The notes under the pieces are model-generated. The model did not search any database. It saw only the letters and a list, made by a program, of their open reading frames with translations, and had not been told where the DNA came from. The position numbers and the translations under genes were made by a program. Below, piece after piece: positions 30,441 through 42,170 of a stretch of 64,000 bases of DNA (the first letter of the stretch is position 1; each line of letters opens with the position of its first letter). This stretch comes from Alitta virens (lineage: Eukaryota; Annelida; Polychaeta; Phyllodocida; Nereididae), in the NCBI GenBank assembly GCA_932294295.1, contig OW028581.1:9445526-9509525 (forward strand). The letters run 5' to 3'.

Positions 30441-30867
30441 ATGCCCACCATAACAAAAACATCTTAAAAAATACAGAGATTTTCATTTAATAAAATATTG
30501 AGCAGGGTGACTCCTCTAAGATGATCATGTCATCGCTGCCGAGGGGCCACCCACAAACCAACACCAACTATAGAAAATTACAATGATGTCAGCGCCTGGA
30601 GTCCGTCAACAGATGGTCCTTTTGGTCTTTCAAGACTTTTATTATATCTGCACAGCCTATTTACGCGCAAGTACACACATGTATACATTGTACGGTACTC
30701 TTTTGTATTAATATTGCTTATTAACACCCTTTTATTTCATATAGCAAGTTCACTCGTTAGAAAAGTGGGGAATGTGCTAAACTTCAACGTGACCAGTTGT
30801 AGGGGTCATCAAGTTTAGGTGTCAAGGTCTGGATGGGTGGGATCTCATGTCATGACCTGACAGGGTA
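30441..30867. other. No gene seen
   Basis: Mixed-composition sequence with no ORF or repeat that I can support. Confidence 0.4.
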
Positions 30868-31376
30868 CTAACCCCGTGGGGGGTTTGCCATAATTATCCT
30901 GTTCTTGCTATTTTTAAAAATCGGAGCTGGAGTAGCACTGTGGTCTCTCCTGGATCTCTGAATTCGATCCTTGACTTTTCTCAGGCAGGTAAGATAGGAT
31001 TGTTTCTGCCTTCTTTGTGGTAGCCTTGGCTGAGAAAAGGATCCTAGGGTCGTGCATCGCATCCAGGGGGACTGGTTTTGAGGATGCAATTGTTCTGGTC
31101 ACATCAGGGCTGTCCTTCAGCAGGGCATCCAGTTGTGCTCCAGCCCGCAAAAATGGGTCCTCCTACTGGTTTGTTTCCAAGATGACTTGGGCTGGTTGAC
31201 TGTTTCTGGCTGGTATGCCAGGGGCTGATGCAGTTTCCACATTTTCTTGGAAGTTTAAATTTGATGGGAGTAAGGCATGTGTGGTCCATCATCTTCTGCA
31301 TCCTAAGAGCTTGAACCAACTCCCTGTTCAAGTTGTTTTCTTCAGCCCAAATTTTGAAGCCAAAATTGTCTGCCAT
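30868..31376 (-). pseudogene. Broken minus-strand ORF, probably transposon-derived
   Basis: Two overlapping minus-strand frames (31104-31376: MADNFGFKIWAEENNLNREL; 30914-31150: AQLDALLKDSPDVTRTIASS ... ETILSYLPEKSQG, with RIQRSRRDH in a third frame) look like one protein broken by frameshifts. Base composition is richer in GC than the flanks. The helical, charged text resembles an ORF of a retroelement or DNA transposon, but I do not recognise a family. Confidence 0.35.
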
Positions 31377-31592
31377 TGTGCTAAATTTGTTGTAGGTATA
31401 TACACCACAGAGACCTTTCAGCGCTGGTCATCTGGCATGAAATGACCCGCTTGAGAAGCCTCCCTGGGTTACCCCCCAAGCTAATTAGTATGCATAGAGA
31501 TAAGAGAGACGCTATAGGTGCCCCACTGGTTTTTTTTTAAAAACATTATTAAATCTTACATGTTAATACCCCTAAAATATTTTTTAATACTA

Positions 31593-31686
31593 CATGGTTT
31601 TCACCTCATTATAATTAGGCAAAAACCATGCGTTTTCCATGCGATTATCCTTTTCATGGAAAACGCAGGTGGCACATTTGGCCATG
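31593..31686. mobile_element. Second copy of the palindromic MITE-like element
   Basis: In reverse orientation to the copy at 4894-4982: the right end is gtggcacatttggccatg, with ttttccatgcgattatcc and tggaaaacgca inside. The left end (catggttttcacc) is diverged. TA occurs on both sides (31591-31592 and 31687-31688), as for the first copy. Confidence 0.7.
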
Positions 31687-31689
31687 TAA

Positions 31690-32480
31690 TAGCCTATACT
31701 AAATGAAGCTTTTTATGTACAAAAGAAAGCATAGCTTATATATCTAATATAATGAAACAATATGTTACAAATAATTTGCATATTTTAAAAGTATGCCATA
31801 ATTTTTGAATTGATATGAAATTAATTGAAACTAAGATACCAAATTAATTAGAAGGAAGCAATAATATGCAAGAATAATTGTTAAAGTTCATTTGCAATGC
31901 AATTCAGAATATTTAAAGCAAAGTCCAACTCCGAATAAATGAATTACTGAACTATCAAGTTTGACAGTTGATATTATTTTCTTTTTCTTCTAATATCACG
32001 AAACACCACATTGATATAATAACTTGCTATTACATTATTTATGGCCAATGTCTCTTATCCTGAGCTATCAGAATCTGTATAAATTTTGAAAAAATGTTAA
32101 CTAGAAGTGAAGTTATGATAGTTTCATAGCCACAAGACTATTTGAATAGAACCGCCAGGGGTACGACGCACGCATGACCTGGTCGGGCGGCCCCTGAAAC
32201 GAACTTGTATATAATATAAACAAAGATTATATTTGCCAAACTATCGTTAAAAATCACTGAAACTTCAGAAAAAAGTATTTCGGACATTCTTCAGACGTTT
32301 CGGGAATCGGGCATTTAGGGGGTAGGACGGACGTTTCGACTAGATCAGTGTAAATTGAAGATAATTTGTGTTTCTGACGCCCTTTTTATTCTTCTTTTTT
32401 TAAAGCAAATTTGGTTTCATTTAGACCTTGAATGAAGGTTGGCGGCGAAATTGAAATTAACAGCACTCCTCGATCTCCTG
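31690..32480. other. AT-rich flank with a GC-rich patch
   Basis: Mostly featureless AT-rich DNA. At 32150-32200 a GC-rich patch contains an inverted pair caggggt / gcccctg about 40 bp apart and several CG dinucleotides, and at 32290-32345 gacgtttcgg and gacgtttcga repeat. It may be a promoter-proximal CpG-rich region of the candidate gene starting near 32486, or a small insertion. No ORF. Confidence 0.3.
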
Positions 32481-32485
32481 TGCAA

Positions 32486-33867
32486 TGAAGCGTGCCCACT
32501 ATACAGACTTCATCATCTTTATAACAGGCCTAGTAAGTTGTAATTGTTATTAAACTGTATGCGACGATAAAGGTACTCAATAAAATATTTTTTAATCAAA
32601 TAAGGCGAAAATAATGATCTCATTCAAAAGCATAGGCCTCTATATATATTGTTTAGTAAATGTCATTTTTTTAAAGATCTAAAGAATCTTATACCATGTA
32701 ATACGTATAGATATTTTAAGTTATAATTAATGAGTGGCCGTGCCCGTGTATGATTCTATAATATATAGTATCTACTATTTTATATAATTACATGTATTAT
32801 TTATTATAACTAATTTGCCCTAAAATAACAAGTTTCTTGTCATTGTAAAATCCAAGCCATCTAGACTATAGGACTGGTGGTTGAAGCGTGAGAAACATTC
32901 AGATTAGTTACATAAGTAACAGCTTCAAACTTCCTTAAAAATGCCATTGTTAATCGTCGTGCTGATTGTGCAACAGCAAATTTCAGTGTTGACTCAAGAT
33001 ATACGCCCAATTTCTCTGTACTTTAATTAATTTTATTATTTTCAGATAATCCCAAGGAAGACATGTGGGCCTATTGTACGTTACTACATCTACAGTCTAC
33101 AGCATCTGCAGGTATTTATACCGTTCTCTGTCCATTCAGCTTTAGTTAATAAGTAGTACATGATATTATTTGTACACAAAGGCATTCAAAATAAATGTCC
33201 ACCCGTTTTCCATATTTTCCCATGGCATGAATATCACAGAGCAGCACGAAATGGTCTAATATGAAGTCTTGACTCCAAGATAAAAACACTTCTTTTGTAA
33301 CATTTAATTCAAAGTTGGCTATATTCTACATTGTAATTTTTGCTTCTCTTCGACCATGACAAATTGCCATAACGATATTAAATATAAAAGATAGGAAACT
33401 TGAGGATTGAATTTAAATTTACCAAGTTTGTTGTATGTTTTTCAATCCATGCCCTGTGTGTTATGCAGTCGGGTCCCAAAGTTTCAATGCACTTGAACAC
33501 AATACTTTTCACCTCAATTTCCCCATATTTTCTGTCCAACAAATGATCACCATTCTTTATATTTCAATATTAATTTTAACGTGTTTCTTCATTTCTCTCA
33601 AATGTTTTATGACATATTGCTCAGGTGGATGTAAACTTGTTGGGCCCGATTGCAGATAATTACATGTATTTGTTCATTGAACTTAGATAAGTGCATAAAT
33701 TAAGACAACAAAACAATTTTATGCTTCAGGTGTAGCAGATACCCGTACAATGATGGTTGGCTCAGGGGAAGGATTTACAGTCATGGATCTTCGAAGTTGT
33801 GTTTGTCCACAACATGAGTATCTTGCCAACTGATGCATCTTGCCCGACTTCAACTGTATTTACAGAG
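32486..33867 (+). CDS. Candidate three-exon secreted-protein gene (uncertain)
   Basis: Three plus-strand segments with consensus splice sites. First, an ATG (32486) opening MKRAHYTDFIIFITGL before gtaagt (signal-peptide-like). Second, 33046-33111, acceptor ttattattttcag and donor CTGCAG|gtattt, 66 nt. Third, 33730-33867, acceptor tttatgcttcag and donor AGAG|gtagga. In phase 1 the third exon reads VADTRTMMVGSGEGFTVMDL, RSCVCPQHEYLAN, TGA, CILPDFNCIYR, a cysteine-bearing extracellular-looking stretch with one in-frame TGA. The first exon however exits in phase 0, which would put a stop at the second codon of exon three. The parts therefore do not join cleanly; it may be a pseudogene, alternative exons, or chance. 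Confidence 0.25.
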
Positions 33868-34204
33868 GTAGGATTTGAAATCAAAATCGAATCTTAACAT
33901 GGATAGATTTAATTAACACTTATTCGGCCTGTATGTACACTGGCTGGCTTCCCAGAGTCTCCTGTATAACTAGCCTAGACAAGCCTGCTGTGTCTATACT
34001 GGTGCAAGTAAAAGATCCACCCAAGTGGTAAACCAGTACCATAATGTGTCCAGGCCTTACCATCTGAATACTACTCCCACCTTCATTTATACTTTTGGGA
34101 AGCTGATATCAAAATTATTACGATTTCTTGTTTCGTACGCATGAATTTCATGGAAATGAGGAGTGAGAATATTCGTGAAGTAGGGTGATTTTCACGAAAA
34201 CCCT

Positions 34205-34455
34205 ATTGTCCATGATATAGAATATTATTTTGGCTAAGATATTGTTGCAGTGATTGTATATCATTTTCTCAAATAGTTTTGATATAGCTGGTAATATGGA
34301 GATGGGACGATAGTTTTCAAGTATTGCTCTATCACCTTTCTTATGTATCGGGTTAACTCTGGCTACTTTAATTTATCAGGAAATATTCCAGTGTTAAGAC
34401 ATTGGGTTATTATTAACACAAGTGATTTGCTTACAATGGAAAGCTCGATATACAT
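34205..34455 (-). pseudogene. LINE reverse-transcriptase fragment, minus strand
   Basis: On the minus strand, with one frameshift: LVLIITQCLNTGIFPDKLK, then ARVNPIHKKGDRAILENYRP, ISILPAISKLFEKMIYNH. This is the G-x-F-P-x-x-W/L-K ... P-x-x-K-K-G-D ... N-Y-R-P-I-S block at the start of the RT domain of CR1/L2/RTE-like LINEs. Only this block remains. Confidence 0.8.
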
Positions 34456-34479
34456 TGAGATGGCAGACAAAAACCCACA

Positions 34480-35500
34480 CACGTTTACATTTATATTTAC
34501 ATTGCATGGCTTGTATTTGTAAATGGCAAATACATCCTGGACAGCTAGTTAGCCTTTTTGTGGGGGTATCTCGAAAACCGCAATTGCAGATAACTTAGTA
34601 TTACACTTTAAACCTTTTAATTTCCAGAAAGCCAACTTACAAAGAACAGCACTTTGTGCATATCGTGTTCCCAAAATAAAAATAATTTGAATTTGTGTCA
34701 AAAACTTAGTATTGCACTTTAAACCTCTTAATTTGAAGAAAGGTCAACATACAAACAACAGCACTGTGTGCATATTGTGTTCCTAATTTAAGGGTAATTT
34801 GAGTTTGTGTAGCTTTGTGAAATGTCAAACTCTCTCTGTGGCATGACAAATTTGATATTGCATAGCTTGTATTTGAAAATGGCTGAAACATGGCATATAT
34901 GTCCTGCACAGCTATGTGAAATGTTCAGTTAGCCAACATTTCCTATGATTTAGCCTTTTTTAAGTAGTCCACTGACAGCTACAATTGCAAAAAGCTTATC
35001 ATTGCACTTTGGGCCTTTCAATTTTCAGAAAGGCCAACACACAAAGAACAGCACTGCGTGCTTGTTGTGTTCCTAACATGAGGTAAATTTAAGCTTATGC
35101 TGCTTGGTGAAATGGCGAATTCTCTCACTAGTATTGCAAGGCTTGTATTTGGACATGGCTAAAACATCGCAATACGACGGAAAATGTCTGCACAAAGATA
35201 TGTGAAATGTCAGACCTTCTGTCTAATGTGCTGTGGAAGCAACAACAACTTAGGCTTTGTATATTATTGTGCTTTATGCCTTTGATATTCATAGTTTTGT
35301 GGGATGTGCTTTGAAAGCATAAACGGCTGTGTAAATTAGAAACCTGGACCGGATATTAATGCACTTTTGACCTTTTAATTTGAAGAAAGGCCAAAACATA
35401 AAGAACAGCACTGTGTGCATATTGTGTTCCCGATGTGAAGGTGTGCAGCCTTGTGAAATGTCAAACCCTCGCAGTAACCAGACAAATTTAATATTGCATG
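34480..35500. repeat. Diverged tandem repeat, about four units
   Basis: A block with ttgcactttaaacct, tttaatttgaagaaagg, ccaacatacaaagaaca, gcactgtgtgcatattgtgt and tgtgaaatgtcaaactctc recurs at about 34590, 34708, 34998 and 35362, with tgcatggcttgtatttg between some copies. Units are unequal (about 120-360 bp) and well diverged. It lies directly upstream of the 84-bp coding-type array but shares no sequence with it. Confidence 0.7.
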
Positions 35501-35502
35501 CA

Positions 35503-35552
35503 AGTCCCTTGGCCTAGTGGTTAAGGCATTTGTCAAGGGTTCAATTCAAACC
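35503..35552 (+). other. tRNA-like fragment with box A and box B
   Basis: gtcccttggcctagtggtta continues aaggc, a classic box A and D-arm (tggccnagtggttaaggc). A degenerate box B, gggttcaattc, follows after only about 13 nt. The anticodon arm is deleted, so this is not a functional tRNA; it may be the head of an old tRNA-derived SINE. Confidence 0.6.
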
Positions 35553-35591
35553 ACAGCATAAGGGAATTTAGCATATCCTCCTTGAACCACA

Positions 35592-36468
35592 GCTTCACTA
35601 CACGCAAATGTGAAACACAAGTTCAAGAAGCAAGTCTTGTCAAACCTGATGTATTAGAAGTAACAGTTCCAGATAAAGAACATTCAGAAGAACCAGAGGC
35701 TGTCATACAGGAAGCGGTTGTAGCAGAAGAGGTTATGGAAGAAGCAGTTGTGACAGAAGAAGTTGCAGAACCTGAACCTACACCAGAATCACCAATCAAA
35801 GAAGAACCTCAGGCTGTTGTGAAATTACAGAAGAAACTACAGCTGACACTGCCCCAGAATCACCAGTCAAGGAGGAACCTGAGGTTGAAGTGGAAGAATC
35901 AATTGTGACAGAAAATATTACAGAGGCAGAAACTGCACCAGAATCACCGGTCAATGGAGAACCTGAAGCTGTTGTTTAAGAGGCAGTTGTGATGGAAGAA
36001 GTTACCTCAGATGAAACTGGACTAGAATTACCAGTCAAAGAAGAACCTGAGGCTGTTGTGGAAGAAGTAGTTGTTGCAGAAGCTGAAGCTGAACCAGAAT
36101 GGCTCTTCAAGGAAGAATGTGAGTCTGTTGTGGTGGAAACCGCTGTGATAGGACAAGTTACAGAAGCTGAAACTGCACCAGAATCGCCAGTCAAAGAAGA
36201 ACTTGAATCTGTTGTGGAAGAAGCATTAGCGACACAAGAAATTGCAGCAGCTGAAACTGCACTAGAGTCACCAGTCAAAGAAAAACCTGAGGCTATTGTG
36301 AAAGAAGCATTTGTGACAGAAGAAGTTACAGAAGCTGAAGATGCACCCGAATCGCTAGTCCAGGAAGAACGTGAGTCTGTTACAGAAACTGACACTGCAC
36401 CAGATTCACCAGTCAAGTCAGAACCTGAAACTGTTCTGGAGCAAGCAACAATGACAGAAAAGTTACTG
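35592..36468 (+). pseudogene. Start of the E/V/P-rich repeat coding region, frame broken
   Basis: Least degenerate left edge of the array. After a plausible acceptor (cttgaaccacag) the frame reads FTTRKCETQVQEASLVKPDV, then HSEEPEAVIQEAVVAEEV, and from there the 28-residue repeat. There is no ATG; if coding, the start must be on an upstream exon. The frame shifts near 35820, hits TAA at 35977-35979 and shifts again near 36460. Between these the best run (35989 to about 36460) reads acidic units with TAPESPVKEELESVVEEA. Such proteins (acidic, E/V/P/K repeats with SP sites) resemble neurofilament-tail or PEVK-type elastic or linker segments in composition only; no homology is claimed. Confidence 0.45.
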
Positions 36469-37899
36469 AAGCTCAAGCTGCACCAGACTCACCAGTCAAA
36501 GAAGAACGTGTGTCTGTTGTGGAGGAAACAATCCTGGCTGAAGATGTTACAGAAGCTGAATCAGCACCTGGGTCACCAGTCTAAGAACCTCAGGATATTG
36601 TGGAGGAAGCAATTATTACAGAAGAAGTTACAGAAGCTCAAGCTGTACCAGAATCACCGGTCAAAGAAGAACCTGAGGCTGTTGTGAAAGAAGCAATTGT
36701 GACAGAAGAAGTTACAGAAGCTGAAGATGCACCAGAATTCGCTAGTCCAGGAAGAATGTGAGTTTGTTGTGGTGGAAGCAATTGTTACAAAAGAAGTTAC
36801 AGAAACTGACACTGCACCAGATATGCCAGTCAAGTCAGAACCTGAAACTGTTCTGATGCAAGCAATAGTGACAGAAGAAGTTACCGAAGCTTAAGCTGCA
36901 CCAGAATCACCAGTCAAAGAAGAACTGAAGGCAGTTGTGGAAGAAGTAGTTGTGATAGAGGAAGTTACCGAAGCTGAAACCACACTGGAATCACCAGTCA
37001 AAGAAGAACCCGAGGCTGTTGTGGAAAAAGCAATTGTTACACAAGAAGTTACAGAAGCTAAAGCTGCTCAAAAATCCCCAGTCAAATAAGGACGTGAGTC
37101 TGTTGTGGAGAAAGCCGTTGTGACAGAAGAAGTTACAGAAACTGAAGCTGGACCTGAATTGCTCTTCCAAGGAAGAACGTGAGTCTGTGGTGGAAGAAGC
37201 AGTTGTGATAGAAGAAGTTACAGAAGTTGAAACTGCACCAGAATCACCAGTGAAAGAATAATGTGTCTGTTGTGGAGGAAACCATCCTGGCTGAAGATGT
37301 TACAGAAGCTGAATCAGCACCTGGGTCACCGGTCTAAGAACCTCAGGATATTGTGGAGGAAGCAATTGTTACAGAAGTAGTTACAGAAGCTCAAGCTGTA
37401 CCAACCTGAGGCTGTTGTGAAAGAAGCAATTGTGACAGAAGAAGTTAAAGAAGCTGAAGATGCACCAGAATTCGCTAGTCCAGGAAGAATGTGAGTATGT
37501 TGTGGAAGAAGAAATTGTTACAAAAGAAGTTACAGAAACTGAAGCTGGACCTGAATTGCTCTTCAAGGAAGAACGTGAGTCTGTGGTGGAAGAAGCAGTT
37601 GTGATAGAAGAAGTTACAGAAGTTGAAACTGCACCAGAATCACCAGTCAAAAGGAATGTGTCTGTTGTGGAGGAAACCATCCTTACTGAAGATGTTACAG
37701 AAGCTGAATCAGCGCCTGAATCACCAGTGAAAGAACCTCAGGATATTGTGGAGGAAGCAATTGTTACAGAAGAAGTTACAGAAGCTCAAGCTGTACCAGA
37801 ATCACCGGTCAAAGACGGACCTGAGGCTGTTGTGAAAGAAGCAATTGTGACAGAAAAAATTGCAGAAGCTGAAGATGCACCAGAATCACTAGTCCAGGA

Positions 37900-40800
37900 A
37901 GAATGTGAGTCTGTTGTGGAAGAAGCAATTGTAACAAAGAAGTTACAGAAACTGAAGCTGGACCTGAATTGCTCTTCAAGGAAGAACGTGAGTCTGTGGT
38001 GGAAGAAGCAGTTGTGATAGAAGAAGTTACAGAAGTTGAAACTGCACCAGAATCACCAGTCAAAGAAGAATGTGTCTGTTGTGGAAGAAGCAATTGTAAC
38101 AAAGAAGTTACAGAAACTGAAGCTGGACCTGAATTGCTCTTCAAGGAAGAACGTGAGTCTGTGGTGGAAGAAGCAGTTGTGATAGAAGAAGTTACAGAAG
38201 TTGAAACTGCACCAGAATCACCAGTCAAAGAAGAATGTGTCTGTTGTGGAGGAAACCATCCTGACTGAAGATGTTACAGAAGCTGAATCAGCGCCTGAGT
38301 CACCAGTGAAAGAACCTCAGGATATTGTGGAGGAAGCAATTGTTACAGAAGAAGTTACAGAAGCTCAAGCTGCACAAGAATCACCGGTCAAAGACGGACC
38401 TGATGCCATTGTGGAGGATGCAGTTGTGACAGAAAAAATTGCAGAAGCTGAAACAGCTCCAGAATCACCAGTCAAAGAAGAACCTGAGGCTGCTGTGGAG
38501 GAAGCCGTTGTGACAGAGGAAGTTACAGAAGCTGAAACAGCACCAGAATAACAGGTCAAGGAAGAACCTGATGCTATTGTGGAAGAAGCAGTCGTGACAG
38601 ATGAAGAGACAGCCGCAGAAACTGCACCAGAAGCACCAGTCAAAGAATAACCTGAGGCTATTGTGGAAGAAGAAATTGTGACAGAAGAAGTTCAGACGCT
38701 GAAGCTGCTCCAGAATCACCAGTCAAAGGAGGACATGAGTCTGTTGTGCAGGAAGCTGCTGTGATAGAAGAAGTTAAAGGAGCTCAACCTGCACCAGTTT
38801 CACCAGTCAAGGAAGAACCTGAAACTGTTCTGGAGCAAGCAATAGTGACAAGAGATGTTACAGAAGCTAAAACAGCACCAGAATCACAGGTAAAGGAAGA
38901 ACCTGATGCTATTGTGGAAGATGCAGTTGTGATAGAAGAAGTTGCAGAAGCTGAAGCAGCACCAGAATCACCAGTCAAAGAAGAACCTGGGGCTGTTGTG
39001 AAAGATAGCAGTTGTTGCAGAAGCTGAAGCTGGACCAGAATGGTTCTTCAAGGAAGAATGTGAGTCTGTTGTGGTGGAAACCGCTGTGATAGGACAAGTT
39101 ACAGAAGCTGAAACTGCACCAGAATCGCCAGTCAAAGAAGAACTTGAATCTGTTGTGGAAGAAGCATTAGCTACACAAGAAATTGCAGCAGCTGAAACTG
39201 CACTAGAGTCACCAGTCAAAGAAGAACCTGAGGCTATTGTGAAAGAAGCATTTGTGACAGAAGAAGTTACAGAAGCTAAAGATGCACCAGAATCACTAGT
39301 CCAGGAAGAACGTGAGTCTGTTGTGGAAGAAGCAATTGTAAAAAAAAAGTTACAGAAACTGACACTGCACCAGATTCACCAGTCAAGTCAAAACCTGAAA
39401 CTGTTCTGGAGCAAGCAACAATGACAGAAGAAGTTACCGAAGCTCAAGCTGCACCAGACTCACCAGTCAAAGAAGAACGTGTGTCTGTTGTGGAGGAAAC
39501 AATCCTGGCTGAAGATGTTACAGAAGCTTAATCAGCACCTGGGTCACCAGTCTAAGAACCTCAGGATATTGTGGAGGAAGCAATTGTTACAGAAGAAGTT
39601 ACAGAAGCTCAAGCTGTACCAGAATCACCAGTCAAAGAGGAACCTGAGGCTGATGTGAAAGAAGCAATTGTGACGGAAGAAGTTACAGAAGCTGAAGATG
39701 CACCAGCATTCGCTAGTCCAGGAAGAATGTGAGTATGTTGTGGAAGAAGCAATTGTTACAAAAGAAGTTACAGAAACTGAAGCTGGACCTGAATTGCTCT
39801 TCAAGGAAGAACGAGAGTCTGTGGTGGAAGAAGCAGTTGTGATAGAAGAAGTTACAGAAGTTGAAACTGCACCAGAATCACCAGTGAAAGAAGAATGTGT
39901 CTGTTGTGGAGGAAACCATCCTGACTGAAGATGTTACAGAAGCTGAATCAGCGCCTGAATCACCAGTGAAAGAACCTCAGGATATTGTGGAGGAAGCAAT
40001 TGTTACAGAAGAAGTTACAGAAGCTCAAGCTGTACCAGAATCACCGGTCAAAGACGGACCTGAGGCTGTTGTGAAAGAAGCAATTGTGACAGAAAAAATT
40101 GCAGAAGCTGAAGATGCACCAGAATCACTAGTCCAGGAAGAATGTGAGTCTGTTGTGGAAGAAGCAATTGTAACAAAGAAGTTACAGAAACTGAAGCTGG
40201 ACCTGAATTGCTCTTCAAGGAAGAACGTGAGTCTGTGGTGGAAGAAGCAGTTGTGATAGAAGAAGTTACAGAAGTTGAAACTGCACCAGAATCACCAGTC
40301 AAAGAAGAATGTGTCTGTTGTGGAAGAAGCAATTGTAACAAAGAAGTTACAGAAACTGAAGCTGGACCTGAATTGCTCTTCAAGGAAGAACGTGAGTCTG
40401 TGGTGGAAGAAGCAGTTGTGATAGAAGAAGTTACAGAAGTTGAAACTGCACCAGAATCACCAGTCAAAGAAGAATGTGTCTGTTGTGGAGGAAACCATCC
40501 TGACTGAAGATGTTACAGAAGCTGAATCAGCGCCTGAGTCACCAGTGAAAGAACCTCAGGATATTGTGGAGGAAGCAATTGTTACAGAAGAAGTTACAGA
40601 AGCTCAAGCTGCACAAGAATCACCGGTCAAAGACGGACCTGATGCCATTGTTGAGGATGCAGTTGTGACAGAAAAAATTGCAGAAGCTGAAACATCTCCT
40701 GATTCACCAGTCAAAGAAGAACCTGAGGCTGTTGTGGAGGAAGCCGTTGTGACAGAGGACGTTACAGAAGCTGAAACAGCACCAGAATCACAGGTCAAGG

Positions 40801-42170
40801 AAGAACCTGATGCTATTGTGGAAGAAGCAGTTGTGACAGAAGAAGAAACAGCCACAGAAACTGCACCAGAAGCACCAGTCAAAGAATAACCTGAGGCTAT
40901 TGTGGAAGAAGAACTTGTGACAAGAGAAGTTACAGAAGCTGAAGCTGCTCCAGAATCACCAGTCAAAGGAGGACATGAGTCTGTTGTGCAGGAAGCTGCT
41001 GTGATAGAAGAAGTTAAAGGAGCTCAACCTGCACCAGTTTCACCAGTCAAGGAAGAACCTGAAACTGTTCTGGAGCAAGCAATAGTGACAAGAGATGTTA
41101 CAGAAGCTTAAACAGCACCAGAATCACAGGTAAAGGAAGAACCTGATGCTATTGTGGAAGATGCAGTTGTGATAGAAGAAGTTGCAGAAGCTGAAGCAGC
41201 ACCAGAATCACCAGTCAAAGAAGAACCTGAGGCTGTTGTGAAAGATAGCAGTTGTTGCAGAAGCTGAAGCTGGACCAGAATGGCTCTTCAAGGAAGAATG
41301 TGAGTCTGTTGTGGTGGAAACCGCTGTGATAGGACAAGTAACAGAAGCTGAAACTGCACCAGAATCGCCAGTCAAAGAAGAACTTGAATCTGTTGTGGAA
41401 GAAGCATTAGCGACACAAGAAATTGCAGCAGCTGAAACTGCACTAGAGTCACCAATCAAAGAAGAACCTGAGGCTATTGTGAAAGAAGCATTTGTGACAG
41501 AAGAAGTTACAGAAGCTGAAGATGCACCAGAATCGCTAGTCCAGGAAGAACGTGAGTCTGTTGTGGAAGAAGCAATTGTAAAAAAGAAGTTACAGAAACT
41601 GACACTACACCAGATTCACCATTCATGTCAGAACCTGAAACTGTTCTGGAGCAAGCAACAATGACAGAAGAAGTTACCGAAGCTCAAGCTGCACCAGACT
41701 CACCAGTCAAAGAAGAACGTGTGTCTGCTGTGGAGCAAACAATCCTGGCTGAACATGTTACAGAAGCTGAATCAGCACCTGGGTCACCAGTCTAGGAACC
41801 TCAGGATATTGTGGAGGAAGCAATTGTTACAGAAGAAGTTACAGAAGCTCAAGCTGTACCAGAATCACCAGTCAAAGAAGAACCTGAGGCTGATGTGAAA
41901 GAAGCAATTGTGATGGAAGAAGTTACAGAAGCTGACGATGCACCAGAATTCGCTAGTCCAGGAAGAATGTGAGTATGTTGTGGAAGAAGAAATTGTTACA
42001 AAAGAAGTTACAGAAACTGAAGCTGGACCTGAATTGCTCTTCAAGGAAGAACGTCAGTCTGTGGTGGAAGAAGCAGTTGTGATAGAAGTTACAGAAGTTG
42101 AAACTGCACCAGAATCACCAGTGAAAGAAGAATGTGTCTGTTGTGGAGGAAACCATCCTGACTGAAGATG
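37900..42170 (+). repeat. Higher-order repeat pair, spacing about 2,240 bp
   Basis: The segment from about 37.5 to 39.7 kb recurs from about 39.7 to 41.9 kb at an offset of 2,239-2,240 bp. Marker blocks (the duplicated ELLFKEERESVVEEA unit, the SSCCRS frameshift, the LATQEIAAAETALESP unit) appear in the same order. The offset is not a multiple of three. Confidence 0.8.

Noticed and set aside
32486..36468. Signal-peptide exon at 32486 as first exon of the repeat protein
   Set aside because: Tempting by order and strand, but no phase-consistent chain of exons links 32486 to 35592; transcript evidence would be needed.
35976..36476. Antisense mucin-like S/T-rich ORF of 166 codons (and many similar ones across the array)
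   Set aside because: Explained as the complement of the acidic repeat; no independent start, signal peptide or splice evidence. Retained only as an observation about multi-frame openness.
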